Part shown: positions 1 to 5,914 of the stretch, piece by piece
Numbering within the stretch: position 1 is the first letter of the stretch
Layout: each line of letters begins with the position of its first letter
Assembly (NCBI GenBank): GCA_022572485.1
Contig: JACZVU010000119.1
Coordinates: forward strand, 1 to 8,203
Direction: 5' to 3'
Length of the DNA: 8,203 nt
DNA from: Myxococcales bacterium
GTDB taxonomy: Bacteria > Myxococcota_A > UBA9160 > SMWR01
The notes under the pieces: model-generated
Databases searched by the model: none
What the model saw: only the letters and a program-made list of their open reading frames with translations
What the model was told of the DNA's origin: nothing
Translations under genes and position numbers: made by a program

Positions 1-39
1 TTTGCTAGCCTCACGGTTTAGGTAGTGGGGTGGGCAGAA

Positions 40-59
40 GGGTGATTCGCGAATGACCC
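40..59. promoter_or_regulatory. 20-bp dyad upstream of the aminotransferase operon, candidate operator
   Basis: The sequence is an inverted repeat centred on the perfect 10-bp palindrome ATTCGCGAAT (45-54), flanked by GGGT (40-43) and ACCC (56-59). Only the G/G pair at 44 and 55 breaks the symmetry. It lies about 42 bases before the preferred start codon of the aminotransferase gene, a usual place for a repressor site or for the base of a leader hairpin. No regulator gene is in the window and the promoter itself is not clear, so the role is inferred from symmetry and position only. Confidence 0.35.
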
Positions 60-71
60 GCCATTCGAAGT

Positions 72-89
72 ACCCATCGCTCGATGGGT
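72..89 (+). other. small hairpin in the leader of the aminotransferase gene
   Basis: ACCCATC (72-78) and GATGGGT (83-89) form a 7-bp stem with a GCTC loop. The hairpin ends one base before the AGGAG ribosome-binding sequence at 91-95 and contains the alternative ATG at 84. It would bury that ATG in the stem while leaving AGGAG free, which agrees with initiation at the GTG at 102. Whether it regulates translation is unknown. Confidence 0.35.
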
Positions 90-90
90 C

Positions 91-95
91 AGGAG
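91..95 (+). promoter_or_regulatory. ribosome-binding site that decides the GTG start at 102
   Basis: AGGAG lies six bases before the GTG at 102, an ideal Shine-Dalgarno spacing. The competing ATG at 84 lies upstream of this site and has no purine-rich motif of its own at a suitable distance. This argues for the shorter protein. Confidence 0.65.
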
Positions 96-101
96 CACAC
101 G

Positions 102-1268
102 GTGACCGATCCAGTTTTTGCAGAACGTTTGAAAGCACTCGACATCGAGACGAGTTTCGAGATTCTCGCCCGCGCAAGTGCGCTCGAGGCCAAAGGCCAT
201 GAGATCATTCACCTCGAAATCGGTGAACCAGATTTCGAGACGCCGGTTAACGTGCGTAAGGCAGCCGTTAAAGCGATCGAGGACGGGTATACTCACTATG
301 GCCCGTCCGCCGGACTCGCCGAGGCGAGGAGCGCCATCGCCGAGTTTGTCGCACGCGACCGCGGCGTACCGGTGACCCCGGACCAGGTCGTCATCACTCC
401 CGGCGGGAAATCGATCATTTTCTTCTCTATGCTTGCCCTTGTGGAGCCGGGCGATGAGGTGATTTACCCGAACCCCGGATTTCCGAATTACCAGGCCACG
501 ATCAACTTCTGTGGTGGGGTCCCTGTGCCGATGCCGCTTCGTGAAAAGGATGGTTTCTCTGTCGACCTGGATCACTTCGAATCGCTTGTGACAACCAAAA
601 CAAAGCTCTGTGTGATCAACTCACCCCAGAACCCGACCGGAGGTACTTTTCCAAAGGATGTGCTCGAAGGCATCGCGTCGATCGCGTCGCGCAATGGCTT
701 CTACGTTCTCTCCGACGAGATCTACTCCAGAATAATCTACGATCGTCCGCACGAAAGCTACTATTCGATCCCCGGCGCAGCGGATCACACCATCCTTCTC
801 GACGGGCATTCGAAAACCTATGCGATGACGGGTTGGCGCCTGGGCTACGGTGTCATGCCGAAGGAGCTTGCCGTCAAGGTGGCACGAATCGCCGGTAACT
901 CGAGCAGTTGTACGTGTTCGTTTACTCAGATCGCCGGCATCGAAGCGCTTCGCGGTCCGCAGGACGCAGTCATCAGGATGGTAGACGAGTTTCGCGCACG
1001 TCGCGATTTGATTGTGGATGGCGTCAACGATCTCGCCGGCTTCCGTTGCCACAAACCGGCAGGTGCATTTTATGTTTTCCCGAACATCACCGGTACGGGC
1101 AAAACCTCGAAAGAGCTTGCAACCTTACTGATGGAGAAGGCGGGCGTTGCCGTTATCGCCGGGACGAGTTTCGGGACGGGTGGCGAAGGGTTCATCCGAA
1201 TGTCGTACGCCGCTTCACGAGAGAAGCTTTACCGCGCGCTCGAAAAAATCGGGGACGCACTTCGCTGA
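102..1268 (+). CDS. PLP-dependent aminotransferase, class I/II (aspartate aminotransferase-like)
   Basis: This is a fold-type I pyridoxal-phosphate aminotransferase of the AspC/COG0436 group, transferring an amino group between an amino acid and a 2-oxoacid in the cytoplasm. Numbered from the GTG at 102 (388 residues), it shows GEPDF at 41-45, the substrate/PLP motif NSPQNPTG at 173-180, the PLP-contacting Asp195 and Tyr198 in SDEIYSR, the Schiff-base Lys238 in GHSKTYAMTGWRLGY, and Arg366 in FIRMSYA, which binds the substrate alpha-carboxylate. The gene is full length for the family, which is usually 380-400 residues. The start was chosen on the AGGAG at 91-95; a start at ATG 84 would add six residues. 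A carbamate kinase gene begins 19 bases after the stop, so the two are probably co-transcribed. The substrate cannot be told from sequence: aspartate, alanine or aromatic amino acids are all possible in this group. Confidence 0.93.
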   Translation: MTDPVFAERLKALDIETSFEILARASALEAKGHEIIHLEIGEPDFETPVNVRKAAVKAIEDGYTHYGPSAGLAEARSAIAEFVARDRGVPVTPDQVVITPGGKSIIFFSMLALVEPGDEVIYPNPGFPNYQATINFCGGVPVPMPLREKDGFSVDLDHFESLVTTKTKLCVINSPQNPTGGTFPKDVLEGIASIASRNGFYVLSDEIYSRIIYDRPHESYYSIPGAADHTILLDGHSKTYAMTGWRLGYGVMPKELAVKVARIAGNSSSCTCSFTQIAGIEALRGPQDAVIRMVDEFRARRDLIVDGVNDLAGFRCHKPAGAFYVFPNITGTGKTSKELATLLMEKAGVAVIAGTSFGTGGEGFIRMSYAASREKLYRALEKIGDALR

Positions 1269-1287
1269 TCGGAACAGGTAACTTGCG

Positions 1288-2232
1288 ATGAAAAACCTGG
1301 ACATTCTGACACTGGGTGGCAACGCCATTCTACCGGCAGGAGCCACCGGAACGATCGAAGAGCAGCTCGCCGTTACACGAACTGCGATGGGACACGTCGC
1401 TGATCTCCTGTGCAAGGGCCGTCGCGTGGTGCTGACCCACGGAAACGGTCCGATCGTCGGTAATATTGTTCTGCGAAATGAGGCCGCCAGGGATATCGTC
1501 GCCCCGATGCCGCTCGATGTGTGCGGTGCCGACTCGCAAGGAGGGATCGGCTATATGATACAGCAGACTCTTGGGAATGTTCTCGCAGAGAGGGGCGTCA
1601 AACGCGACGTGGTAGCCCTTGTCACGCAGGTGTGTGTGGACGAAAACGATCCGGCGTTTTCGAATCCCGTAAAGCCGATCGGGCCTTATTTTGACGAAAA
1701 ACAGGCGAACGAGATCGCCGGGGAGCGCGGCTGGAAATTCACGGAAGCGGACAACGGGAAGTGCCGCCGTGTGGTGGCGAGTCCCGCGCCGATCGACGTT
1801 GTCGAAAAAAACGTAATCCGACAACTTGTCGAGTTAGACGTGGTGGTGATCACGGTCGGTGGCGGCGGTGTCCCGGTCGTGAACATCGACGGCAAATACT
1901 CGGGTCGGGATGCGGTGATCGATAAGGATCTCGCGTCGTCGTTGCTGGCGCGTGACATCGGAGCGGAACGGTTTTTTATTTTGACGGATGTCGATGCAGT
2001 GTACAGAAACTTCGGGTCTGATTCTCCCGAGCCATTGAGGGAAGTAACAGTGGGTGAGGTGTCGCGGCTTCACGAAGAGGGACACTTTCCGCCGGGAAGC
2101 ATGGGATCGAAAATCCAGGCCGCAATTGAGTTTCTCAAGGGTGGGGGACAGAAAGTCATTATTTCCGATCCGAGTAACCTGGCGGCGGCGGCGGAAGGTC
2201 GGGCAGGCACGACGATTGTTCCGGGTGAATAG
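1288..2232 (+). CDS. arcC: carbamate kinase
   Basis: Carbamate kinase catalyses carbamoyl phosphate + ADP <-> carbamate + ATP, and normally gives ATP at the end of arginine, agmatine or allantoin/purine degradation. The 314-residue product has the usual length (about 310) and the amino-acid kinase fold signatures: LGGNA at 9-13, HGNGP at 51-55, NPVKPIGPYF from 126, RRVVASPAPIDVVE at 160-173 (a family-specific stretch), GGGGVPV at 191-197, AVIDKDLASSLLA at 209-221, ILTDVDAVY at 231-239 and GSMGSKIQAA at 280-289. GGAACAGG about ten bases before the ATG is a modest ribosome-binding site. It lies 19 bases after the aminotransferase gene, and its TAG stop overlaps the GTG of the next frame by one base, so coupled translation is likely. 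No arginine deiminase, ornithine or oxamate carbamoyltransferase is in view, so the source of its carbamoyl phosphate is unknown. Confidence 0.95.
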   Translation: MKNLDILTLGGNAILPAGATGTIEEQLAVTRTAMGHVADLLCKGRRVVLTHGNGPIVGNIVLRNEAARDIVAPMPLDVCGADSQGGIGYMIQQTLGNVLAERGVKRDVVALVTQVCVDENDPAFSNPVKPIGPYFDEKQANEIAGERGWKFTEADNGKCRRVVASPAPIDVVEKNVIRQLVELDVVVITVGGGGVPVVNIDGKYSGRDAVIDKDLASSLLARDIGAERFFILTDVDAVYRNFGSDSPEPLREVTVGEVSRLHEEGHFPPGSMGSKIQAAIEFLKGGGQKVIISDPSNLAAAAEGRAGTTIVPGE

Positions 2233-2318
2233 TGGAGATAAAAGTCCCATACGGAAAAGAAGAGAAAGTACTGCGGCTCCCGCCGGAAATCCGTGTCGAC
2301 TTTCTCACGCCGAAAAAT
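2232..2318 (+). pseudogene. larA: 5' remnant of a LarA-type (DUF2088) gene
   Basis: The 29 codons from the GTG match the typical opening of nickel-dependent lactate racemase-family proteins: a short beta strand, Tyr-Gly, a charged turn, a second strand with Pro-Pro, and a Pro near residue 27. The nickel-pincer and catalytic regions would lie far downstream and are missing. Translational overlap with arcC suggests the intact gene was the third member of the left operon. The family call rests on a short segment, and the right edge is approximate (somewhere in 2313-2350). Confidence 0.5.
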
Positions 2319-3017
2319 GGCACACCGATCGATAACGATCTTTTCAGCGACTGGTGGGGCAATTCAAGCATCCCCAATCGCGATGCAACCGGCTTCTACC
2401 ATTCCGCAATCATCGGCGGTTCGCGCCCGGGCTCGGTTGCGGGCACCGTGTCTTCATGGTCGCCGTTGTCGATCTACAACGGCGATTTCGAGACGGTCAA
2501 CACCGAGGTCGAGAGTCTTGGCATTGGCTACGCGGGTTGGTACTACCACGGCGGCAGTAGGCCGGTGCCGGCCGTGCCGTGGTCGTCGCTGTCGCCGCCG
2601 GCGGGCTCGAACTTCTACCTCACGCTCTTCGGTGATGGCGCCTATCGCACCGCTACCCACAATCGCCTCTATGTCGATGGCGGCGCCGGATCCCTCGAGT
2701 TCGAGCGCCGGGTCTCGTTTCCGTCGGCCAACGACCGCCTCGTCATCACCCTCGTGGACTCGGCCGGCAGCCAGACCGTCGTCGATGTGGCACTCACTTC
2801 GTCCACGGCCTGGGAAACCGTCGCATTCCCGATCCCGATCGCGGGCATCGGGCAGACATGGGCGCTGAAACTCGAAATCGACGGCGGCGGAGACGGTGTC
2901 GAATCGATCGTCAATGTCGACAACCTGCGCTTCATCCCCGAACCGGGACACCTCGCGCTGCTATCCGCCGGCGTGATCTGGCTCGGAATGTTCGGTCGCG
3001 GTCGCGCGCGGCGCTAA
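2232..3017 (+). CDS. chimeric ORF: LarA-like N-terminus joined to a PEP-CTERM protein
   Basis: This uninterrupted 261-codon frame seems to be made of two unrelated pieces. Residues 1-29 (a YGKEEKVLRLPPE segment, ending LTPKN) resemble the start of LarA/DUF2088 lactate racemase-family proteins, which run to about 420 residues; the rest of LarA is absent. From about residue 30 the sequence changes to an exported beta-rich type, with many Gly/Ser/Thr, aromatic residues and alternating hydrophobic strands. It ends at 235-261 with a PEP-CTERM signal: Pro-Glu-Pro, a hydrophobic helix (HLALLSAGVIWLGMF) and an Arg-rich tail. In known systems exosortase handles such tails at the inner membrane, but that needs an N-terminal signal peptide, and none is seen here. 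The GTG start overlaps the arcC stop (TAGTG) and probably belonged to the intact larA gene. As read, the product is unlikely to be either a racemase or an exported protein. The PEP-CTERM part has no function I recognise. Confidence 0.6.
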   Translation: MEIKVPYGKEEKVLRLPPEIRVDFLTPKNGTPIDNDLFSDWWGNSSIPNRDATGFYHSAIIGGSRPGSVAGTVSSWSPLSIYNGDFETVNTEVESLGIGYAGWYYHGGSRPVPAVPWSSLSPPAGSNFYLTLFGDGAYRTATHNRLYVDGGAGSLEFERRVSFPSANDRLVITLVDSAGSQTVVDVALTSSTAWETVAFPIPIAGIGQTWALKLEIDGGGDGVESIVNVDNLRFIPEPGHLALLSAGVIWLGMFGRGRARR

Positions 3018-3235
3018 CCGCGAACGACGCATTGCCTCCCCCGGTACGGGAGACATTCCCCGCTCTTCAGCTCTACCGAACCGAACGCGCATTATCGGGC
3101 CTGTCCGAAACCTCGCTTACACCCTGCTTCTCAAGAGGCCGACGGAGGCGGCGGTGGGGGCAGGACTTCAAGCACCCTCTTCGCCTTCTGACGACGGGCG
3201 ATTCTGTTGCATCCGGCCGGGTTCTGCGCAACTTC

Positions 3236-3255
3236 GGTCGTTGCGCAACACGACC
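3236..3255 (-). terminator. hairpin just after nrfA, possible terminator or mRNA-stabilising structure
   Basis: GGTCGT (3236-3241) pairs with ACGACC (3250-3255), and the palindrome GTTGCGCAAC (3240-3249) gives an alternative inner stem. The structure starts one base after the nrfA stop when read on the minus strand. No T-run follows, so it is not a textbook intrinsic terminator. It might block 3' exonuclease or simply mark the end of the nrfHA transcript. Confidence 0.3.
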
Positions 3256-3256
3256 C

Positions 3257-4813
3257 TCAGAGCGCCCCAAGCCGGTCGACCTCCTGAAGCGCGACCGGAG
3301 GCAGCGAGCCGACCGGCGGATGATGCTCGGCAATCACCGCGCCGGGCTCGGGGATCCTGCCCGAACCGGTCCTGGGAACCAGCGCGATGCCTTGCTCCTG
3401 GAGATTCTTCTGCAGTAGCAATTGGCCGCGCCGCGCGTAATCGATCGCCTGCCCGAGGATGCGATTGGCTTCCTGGGGGGAGTGGAAACCCGTGCTGTTT
3501 TCGCTCGCCACGAAATCCCAGCGCATGCTCGCGCGTCGATGGAAGTCGCGCGGCTCCTCGAGTACGGCGTCGACCACAGAATCGCCCCTCCCCTGCAGCT
3601 CAATTCGCGCCGCCGCGACATCGTCAATGAGCGCGAGGATGCTCCGCTCGGCCTCGCGCAGGCTCGAAGTAGTCTTGGTCTGAATCAGCGTCACCCGCGC
3701 TTGGATCGCCTCCTTCGAGATGCTGTGACAGGTTCTACACGAAGCCTCAACGTCGAACAGCGGCGAACGAATGTGGTGATCCGAAACTTTGAGTGCGCCC
3801 TCGCGCTTGAAAGGCATGTGGCAATCCGCACAGGACACTCCGCTGCGCGCGTGGATTCCACTCGAGAAGAGTTCCGCCTCGGGATGCTGAATCTTCAACA
3901 TCGCCGCGCCTGTGTCGCTGTGGACCCAGTCCTGCTGGAACGCATCGGGAATCTCCTGAAGCGCGTCGTAGTAGGCTTCGAGCATCTCGATCTCGAAGGG
4001 CGCGCCCTTGGGCCACTTCGACCACGGGAAGGTGAGCTCGTTGGAGCCTTTCTTGAAGTAGTACTCGACGTGGCATTGCTGACAGACGTGCGAGCGCATC
4101 TCACTTCTCGATCCTTTGATACCGGATTTTTCGTCGGCCTCGTAGCCGCGGATCTTCATCGCGTTGATGTACGCAGGCCGCGTCACGCGCAGCGACATGT
4201 CGGAGGGATGGTGGCAGTCTGCACACGCGCTCCCGAGCTCGGCGCCATGCGGACCTGCTCCGACGTTCTGCTCCAGGTAGGCGACGATGTCGAGGTAGGG
4301 AGTCTTGTTCATCTCCAGCCATCCCATCTCGCGAACCAGTTTCGGCACCCAGCCACTGTGACAGTTGATACACGCACCCGGTTGACCCTTGAACTTCACC
4401 ATGCCCTTTGCGTTCAAATAGGCCTGGTTGTTGCGCATCGTTTCGATCTGGTCGACCTGTGTGTAGTAATGACCCCTCTCTTCATTGAAATCGAAAGCGA
4501 ACGCGTATCCCCCCCAGAGCCGCGTGAGTTGCGGGTAACGAATCAACTTGCTGTAGGGAAGACTTCCTCCGTAGGCGGTGTAGGCGGTGTCTTCCCTCGT
4601 CCTCAGATAGGCTTCGAGCTGAGAGGGGAAGCTCTTCCCCCATTCTTCGGGATTCACGTCTTCGTCGCTCAACTTGGTGAGCATCAGTGGGTACATCCGC
4701 CCCTCGAGCTTCTTCGTCATGATGTTTGTCCGGAGCATCGAGATACCGAAAGTGACTCCCGCCACGAAGACGAAGAGCACCGCGAGTTTCCAGAGCCCGC
4801 CATTTCCTTTCAT
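3257..4813 (-). CDS. nrfA: ammonia-forming cytochrome c nitrite reductase, catalytic subunit (five-haem, CXXCH-type)
   Basis: NrfA reduces nitrite to ammonium with six electrons on the outer face of the cytoplasmic membrane. The 518-residue product starts with a membrane segment or signal anchor (about 7-27) and has five haem sites: CINCH 148-152, CADCH 197-201, CQQCH 244-248, CADCH 328-332 and CRTCH 359-363. The catalytic triad is visible by family pattern: Arg113 (in ERGH), Tyr251 (in CHVEYYF) and His310 (in QHPE). Glu250, Lys307 and Gln309 stand where calcium-site residues lie in known NrfA. The C-terminal WDFVASENSTGFHSPQEA block is also typical. The first haem, which carries the active site, has His where classical NrfA has Lys (CXXCK). 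The ATG at 4813 was chosen because GAGGGA stands just before it and the membrane segment follows; the frame is open further upstream, but there it overlaps nrfH. It lies 13 bases after nrfH. Confidence 0.95.
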   Translation of the reverse strand: MKGNGGLWKLAVLFVFVAGVTFGISMLRTNIMTKKLEGRMYPLMLTKLSDEDVNPEEWGKSFPSQLEAYLRTREDTAYTAYGGSLPYSKLIRYPQLTRLWGGYAFAFDFNEERGHYYTQVDQIETMRNNQAYLNAKGMVKFKGQPGACINCHSGWVPKLVREMGWLEMNKTPYLDIVAYLEQNVGAGPHGAELGSACADCHHPSDMSLRVTRPAYINAMKIRGYEADEKSGIKGSRSEMRSHVCQQCHVEYYFKKGSNELTFPWSKWPKGAPFEIEMLEAYYDALQEIPDAFQQDWVHSDTGAAMLKIQHPEAELFSSGIHARSGVSCADCHMPFKREGALKVSDHHIRSPLFDVEASCRTCHSISKEAIQARVTLIQTKTTSSLREAERSILALIDDVAAARIELQGRGDSVVDAVLEEPRDFHRRASMRWDFVASENSTGFHSPQEANRILGQAIDYARRGQLLLQKNLQEQGIALVPRTGSGRIPEPGAVIAEHHPPVGSLPPVALQEVDRLGAL

Positions 4814-4826
4814 TGGAGTTCCCTCG

Positions 4827-5282
4827 TCAATGTGGATGTCCGACCGAGCGGTGACACTGCAGGCAGTCCAGCCGCTCGGCTTCCGCCGAGCCTCCGTGCA
4901 GCGTATCACCGAGCAGTGGTGCGTGACACGCAACGCAGTTTTCGAGCGCAACCTGCCTCGACACGACGCGGGCTGCGATGTTGGGCGATACCTTTCCGCG
5001 CGTCATCGCCAGAGAGTGGCTCCAACCGTTTTCGGCTTTGGTGTACCACTTTCCCACCCAATCGCGCGGAACATGGCAATCGTTACAGGTAGCCGCGTGT
5101 GCGTGCTCACCCCTGACCCAATCATCGAAGGTTTCGCGCATCACGTGGCAATTCGCGCAGGCGGTCGGATCATCGCTCAGATAAGACGCACCTTGTGCGT
5201 AGTGAAACGTGTGGAGCGCGGAGCCGAAGGGAATCGCAAGGAGGCCGACTGCCATCACCGCATAAAGCGAGTTTCGGCGCAC
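4827..5282 (-). CDS. nrfH: NrfH, four-haem membrane quinol dehydrogenase of the NapC/NirT family
   Basis: NrfH takes electrons from menaquinol and passes them to NrfA, anchoring the complex in the membrane. With a GTG start at 5282 the protein has 151 residues: one membrane helix (about 5-24, SLYAVMAVGLLAIPFGSAL) and four haem motifs, CANCHVM 42-48, CNDCH 66-70, CVACH 116-120 and CLQCH 140-144. The first has the CXXCHXM form in which Met48 can serve as haem ligand, a mark of NrfH. The block KAENGWSHS is also family-like. The start is uncertain: no clear Shine-Dalgarno precedes the GTG, the ATG at 5255 would cut the membrane helix, and a TTG lies two codons upstream of the GTG. The open frame continues to 5675, but that part is Arg/Pro-rich and unlike NrfH. 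nrfA follows 13 bases after the stop, so the two form an operon with no nrfBCD genes. Confidence 0.92.
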   Translation of the reverse strand: MRRNSLYAVMAVGLLAIPFGSALHTFHYAQGASYLSDDPTACANCHVMRETFDDWVRGEHAHAATCNDCHVPRDWVGKWYTKAENGWSHSLAMTRGKVSPNIAARVVSRQVALENCVACHAPLLGDTLHGGSAEAERLDCLQCHRSVGHPH

Positions 5283-5467
5283 GGTGGCCAATAGTAACCG
5301 TCTTGGGGTAATCGCAAGGTTGGCGATGCGGATTCTGACCGGATCTACTCGCGACGTGGCGCTGTGGGCTCGAACCGCCCCGGGCCTGCCGGAGGCTCTG
5401 GCGTGTCCTGACTTTGACGGAGAGAGAAAACTGGACTTCGCTGCCATCATCGCGAGAGGAGGGCGAT

Positions 5468-5629
5468 ATGGCACGCAGAAGCAGGCTCTCCTTGGAGGTT
5501 CGCGAGCGGGCGGTACGAATGTTCTTCGAGCGCGGGGGTCCGTGCGGTTCCGAGTGGGAGGCAATTGGATCGATCGCGGCGAGTCAATCGGTGTCGCTCG
5601 TGATGCTCCGCGAGCGAAAGCGGTTCTAA
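5468..5629 (+). pseudogene. decayed IS3-family transposase orfA fragment
   Basis: The ATG at 5468 has a strong ribosome-binding sequence (GAGAGGAGG, 5454-5462) and opens a 53-codon frame. Its start, MARRSRLSLEVRERAVRMFFE followed by GSEWEAIGSIAA, is the helix-turn-helix opening of IS3-family OrfA proteins, which are normally about 90-100 residues. After SIAA the expected recognition-helix text is lost. In the -1 frame from about 5584 the sequence reads SIGVARDAPRAKAV, which resembles the expected continuation, so a frameshift near 5582 is likely. No orfB with the DDE catalytic domain follows; comM starts at 5915. This is therefore an inactive remnant of a larger element lost between nrfHA and comM. 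Confidence 0.65.
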
Positions 5630-5663
5630 AAGAGCTAACCCTGGCGCCGATGGCGGAGATTGA

Positions 5664-5696
5664 AAGCACGCGCATATCCGGTGTTGAGGCGTGCTT
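5664..5696. repeat. 8-bp inverted repeat with 17-base loop after the transposase remnant
   Basis: AAGCACGC (5664-5671) and GCGTGCTT (5689-5696) are exact inverted copies. The site lies in the non-coding stretch between the orfA remnant and comM. It may be a leftover of the mobile element or a weak transcription stop. Nothing else supports a function. Confidence 0.25.
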
Positions 5697-5821
5697 CTAC
5701 TTCCTAGGCTCTCGCTATTTCGCTCAGCTCGCTCAGAATTTCAATCCATTCCTGACACCTTCGGCGCCTAGAGGCCACCATACAGATAGCCCCCCCAATG
5801 GCGGGGTGTCTTTCAAGAGTC

Positions 5822-5857
5822 GGGGGCAGGATCCCATCCCAGCGGCGCCCTGCCCCC
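5822..5857. repeat. G/C-rich inverted repeat upstream of comM
   Basis: GGGGGCAGG (5822-5830) and CCTGCCCCC (5849-5857) form a perfect 9-bp stem around an 18-base loop, 57 bases before the comM start. A smaller C-run/G-run pair is found near 5788-5806. No T-run follows on either strand. The stem is strong enough to affect read-through from the left or the comM leader, but its role is unknown. The rest of 5283-5914, apart from the orfA remnant, shows no gene I can support. Confidence 0.4.
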
Positions 5858-5914
5858 ATGCCACACCCCTGGTATCGAAGCGCTTCGACGTTTTGCGGTC
5901 CCGCGGAAGATCAG

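Noticed and set aside
2293..2868. A 191-codon Arg/Ser/Pro-rich frame on the plus strand
   Set aside because: It overlaps the PEP-CTERM frame. Its composition is what a shifted reading of GC-rich codons gives, and there is no ribosome-binding site or family resemblance.
4814..4951. N-terminal extension of nrfA
   Set aside because: It would overlap the end of nrfH and place 46 polar residues before the signal anchor. The ATG at 4813 has its own GAGGGA site.
3422..5092. A 556-codon open frame on the plus strand
   Set aside because: It lies antisense to nrfA and nrfH, whose nine haem motifs and catalytic residues are unmistakable. Long antisense frames are common in GC-rich DNA, and this product resembles no known protein.
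5283..5675. N-terminal extension of nrfH to the far upstream ATG
   Set aside because: The added 131 residues are Arg/Pro/Ala-rich and unlike the NapC/NirT family. They would also cover the orfA remnant on the opposite strand.
5404..5768. Matching ends (TGTCCTGAC... and ...CCTGACACC) as terminal inverted repeats of a complete insertion sequence
   Set aside because: Only about five bases match as an inverted pair before the sequences diverge, and there is no target duplication. The evidence is too weak to draw element borders.
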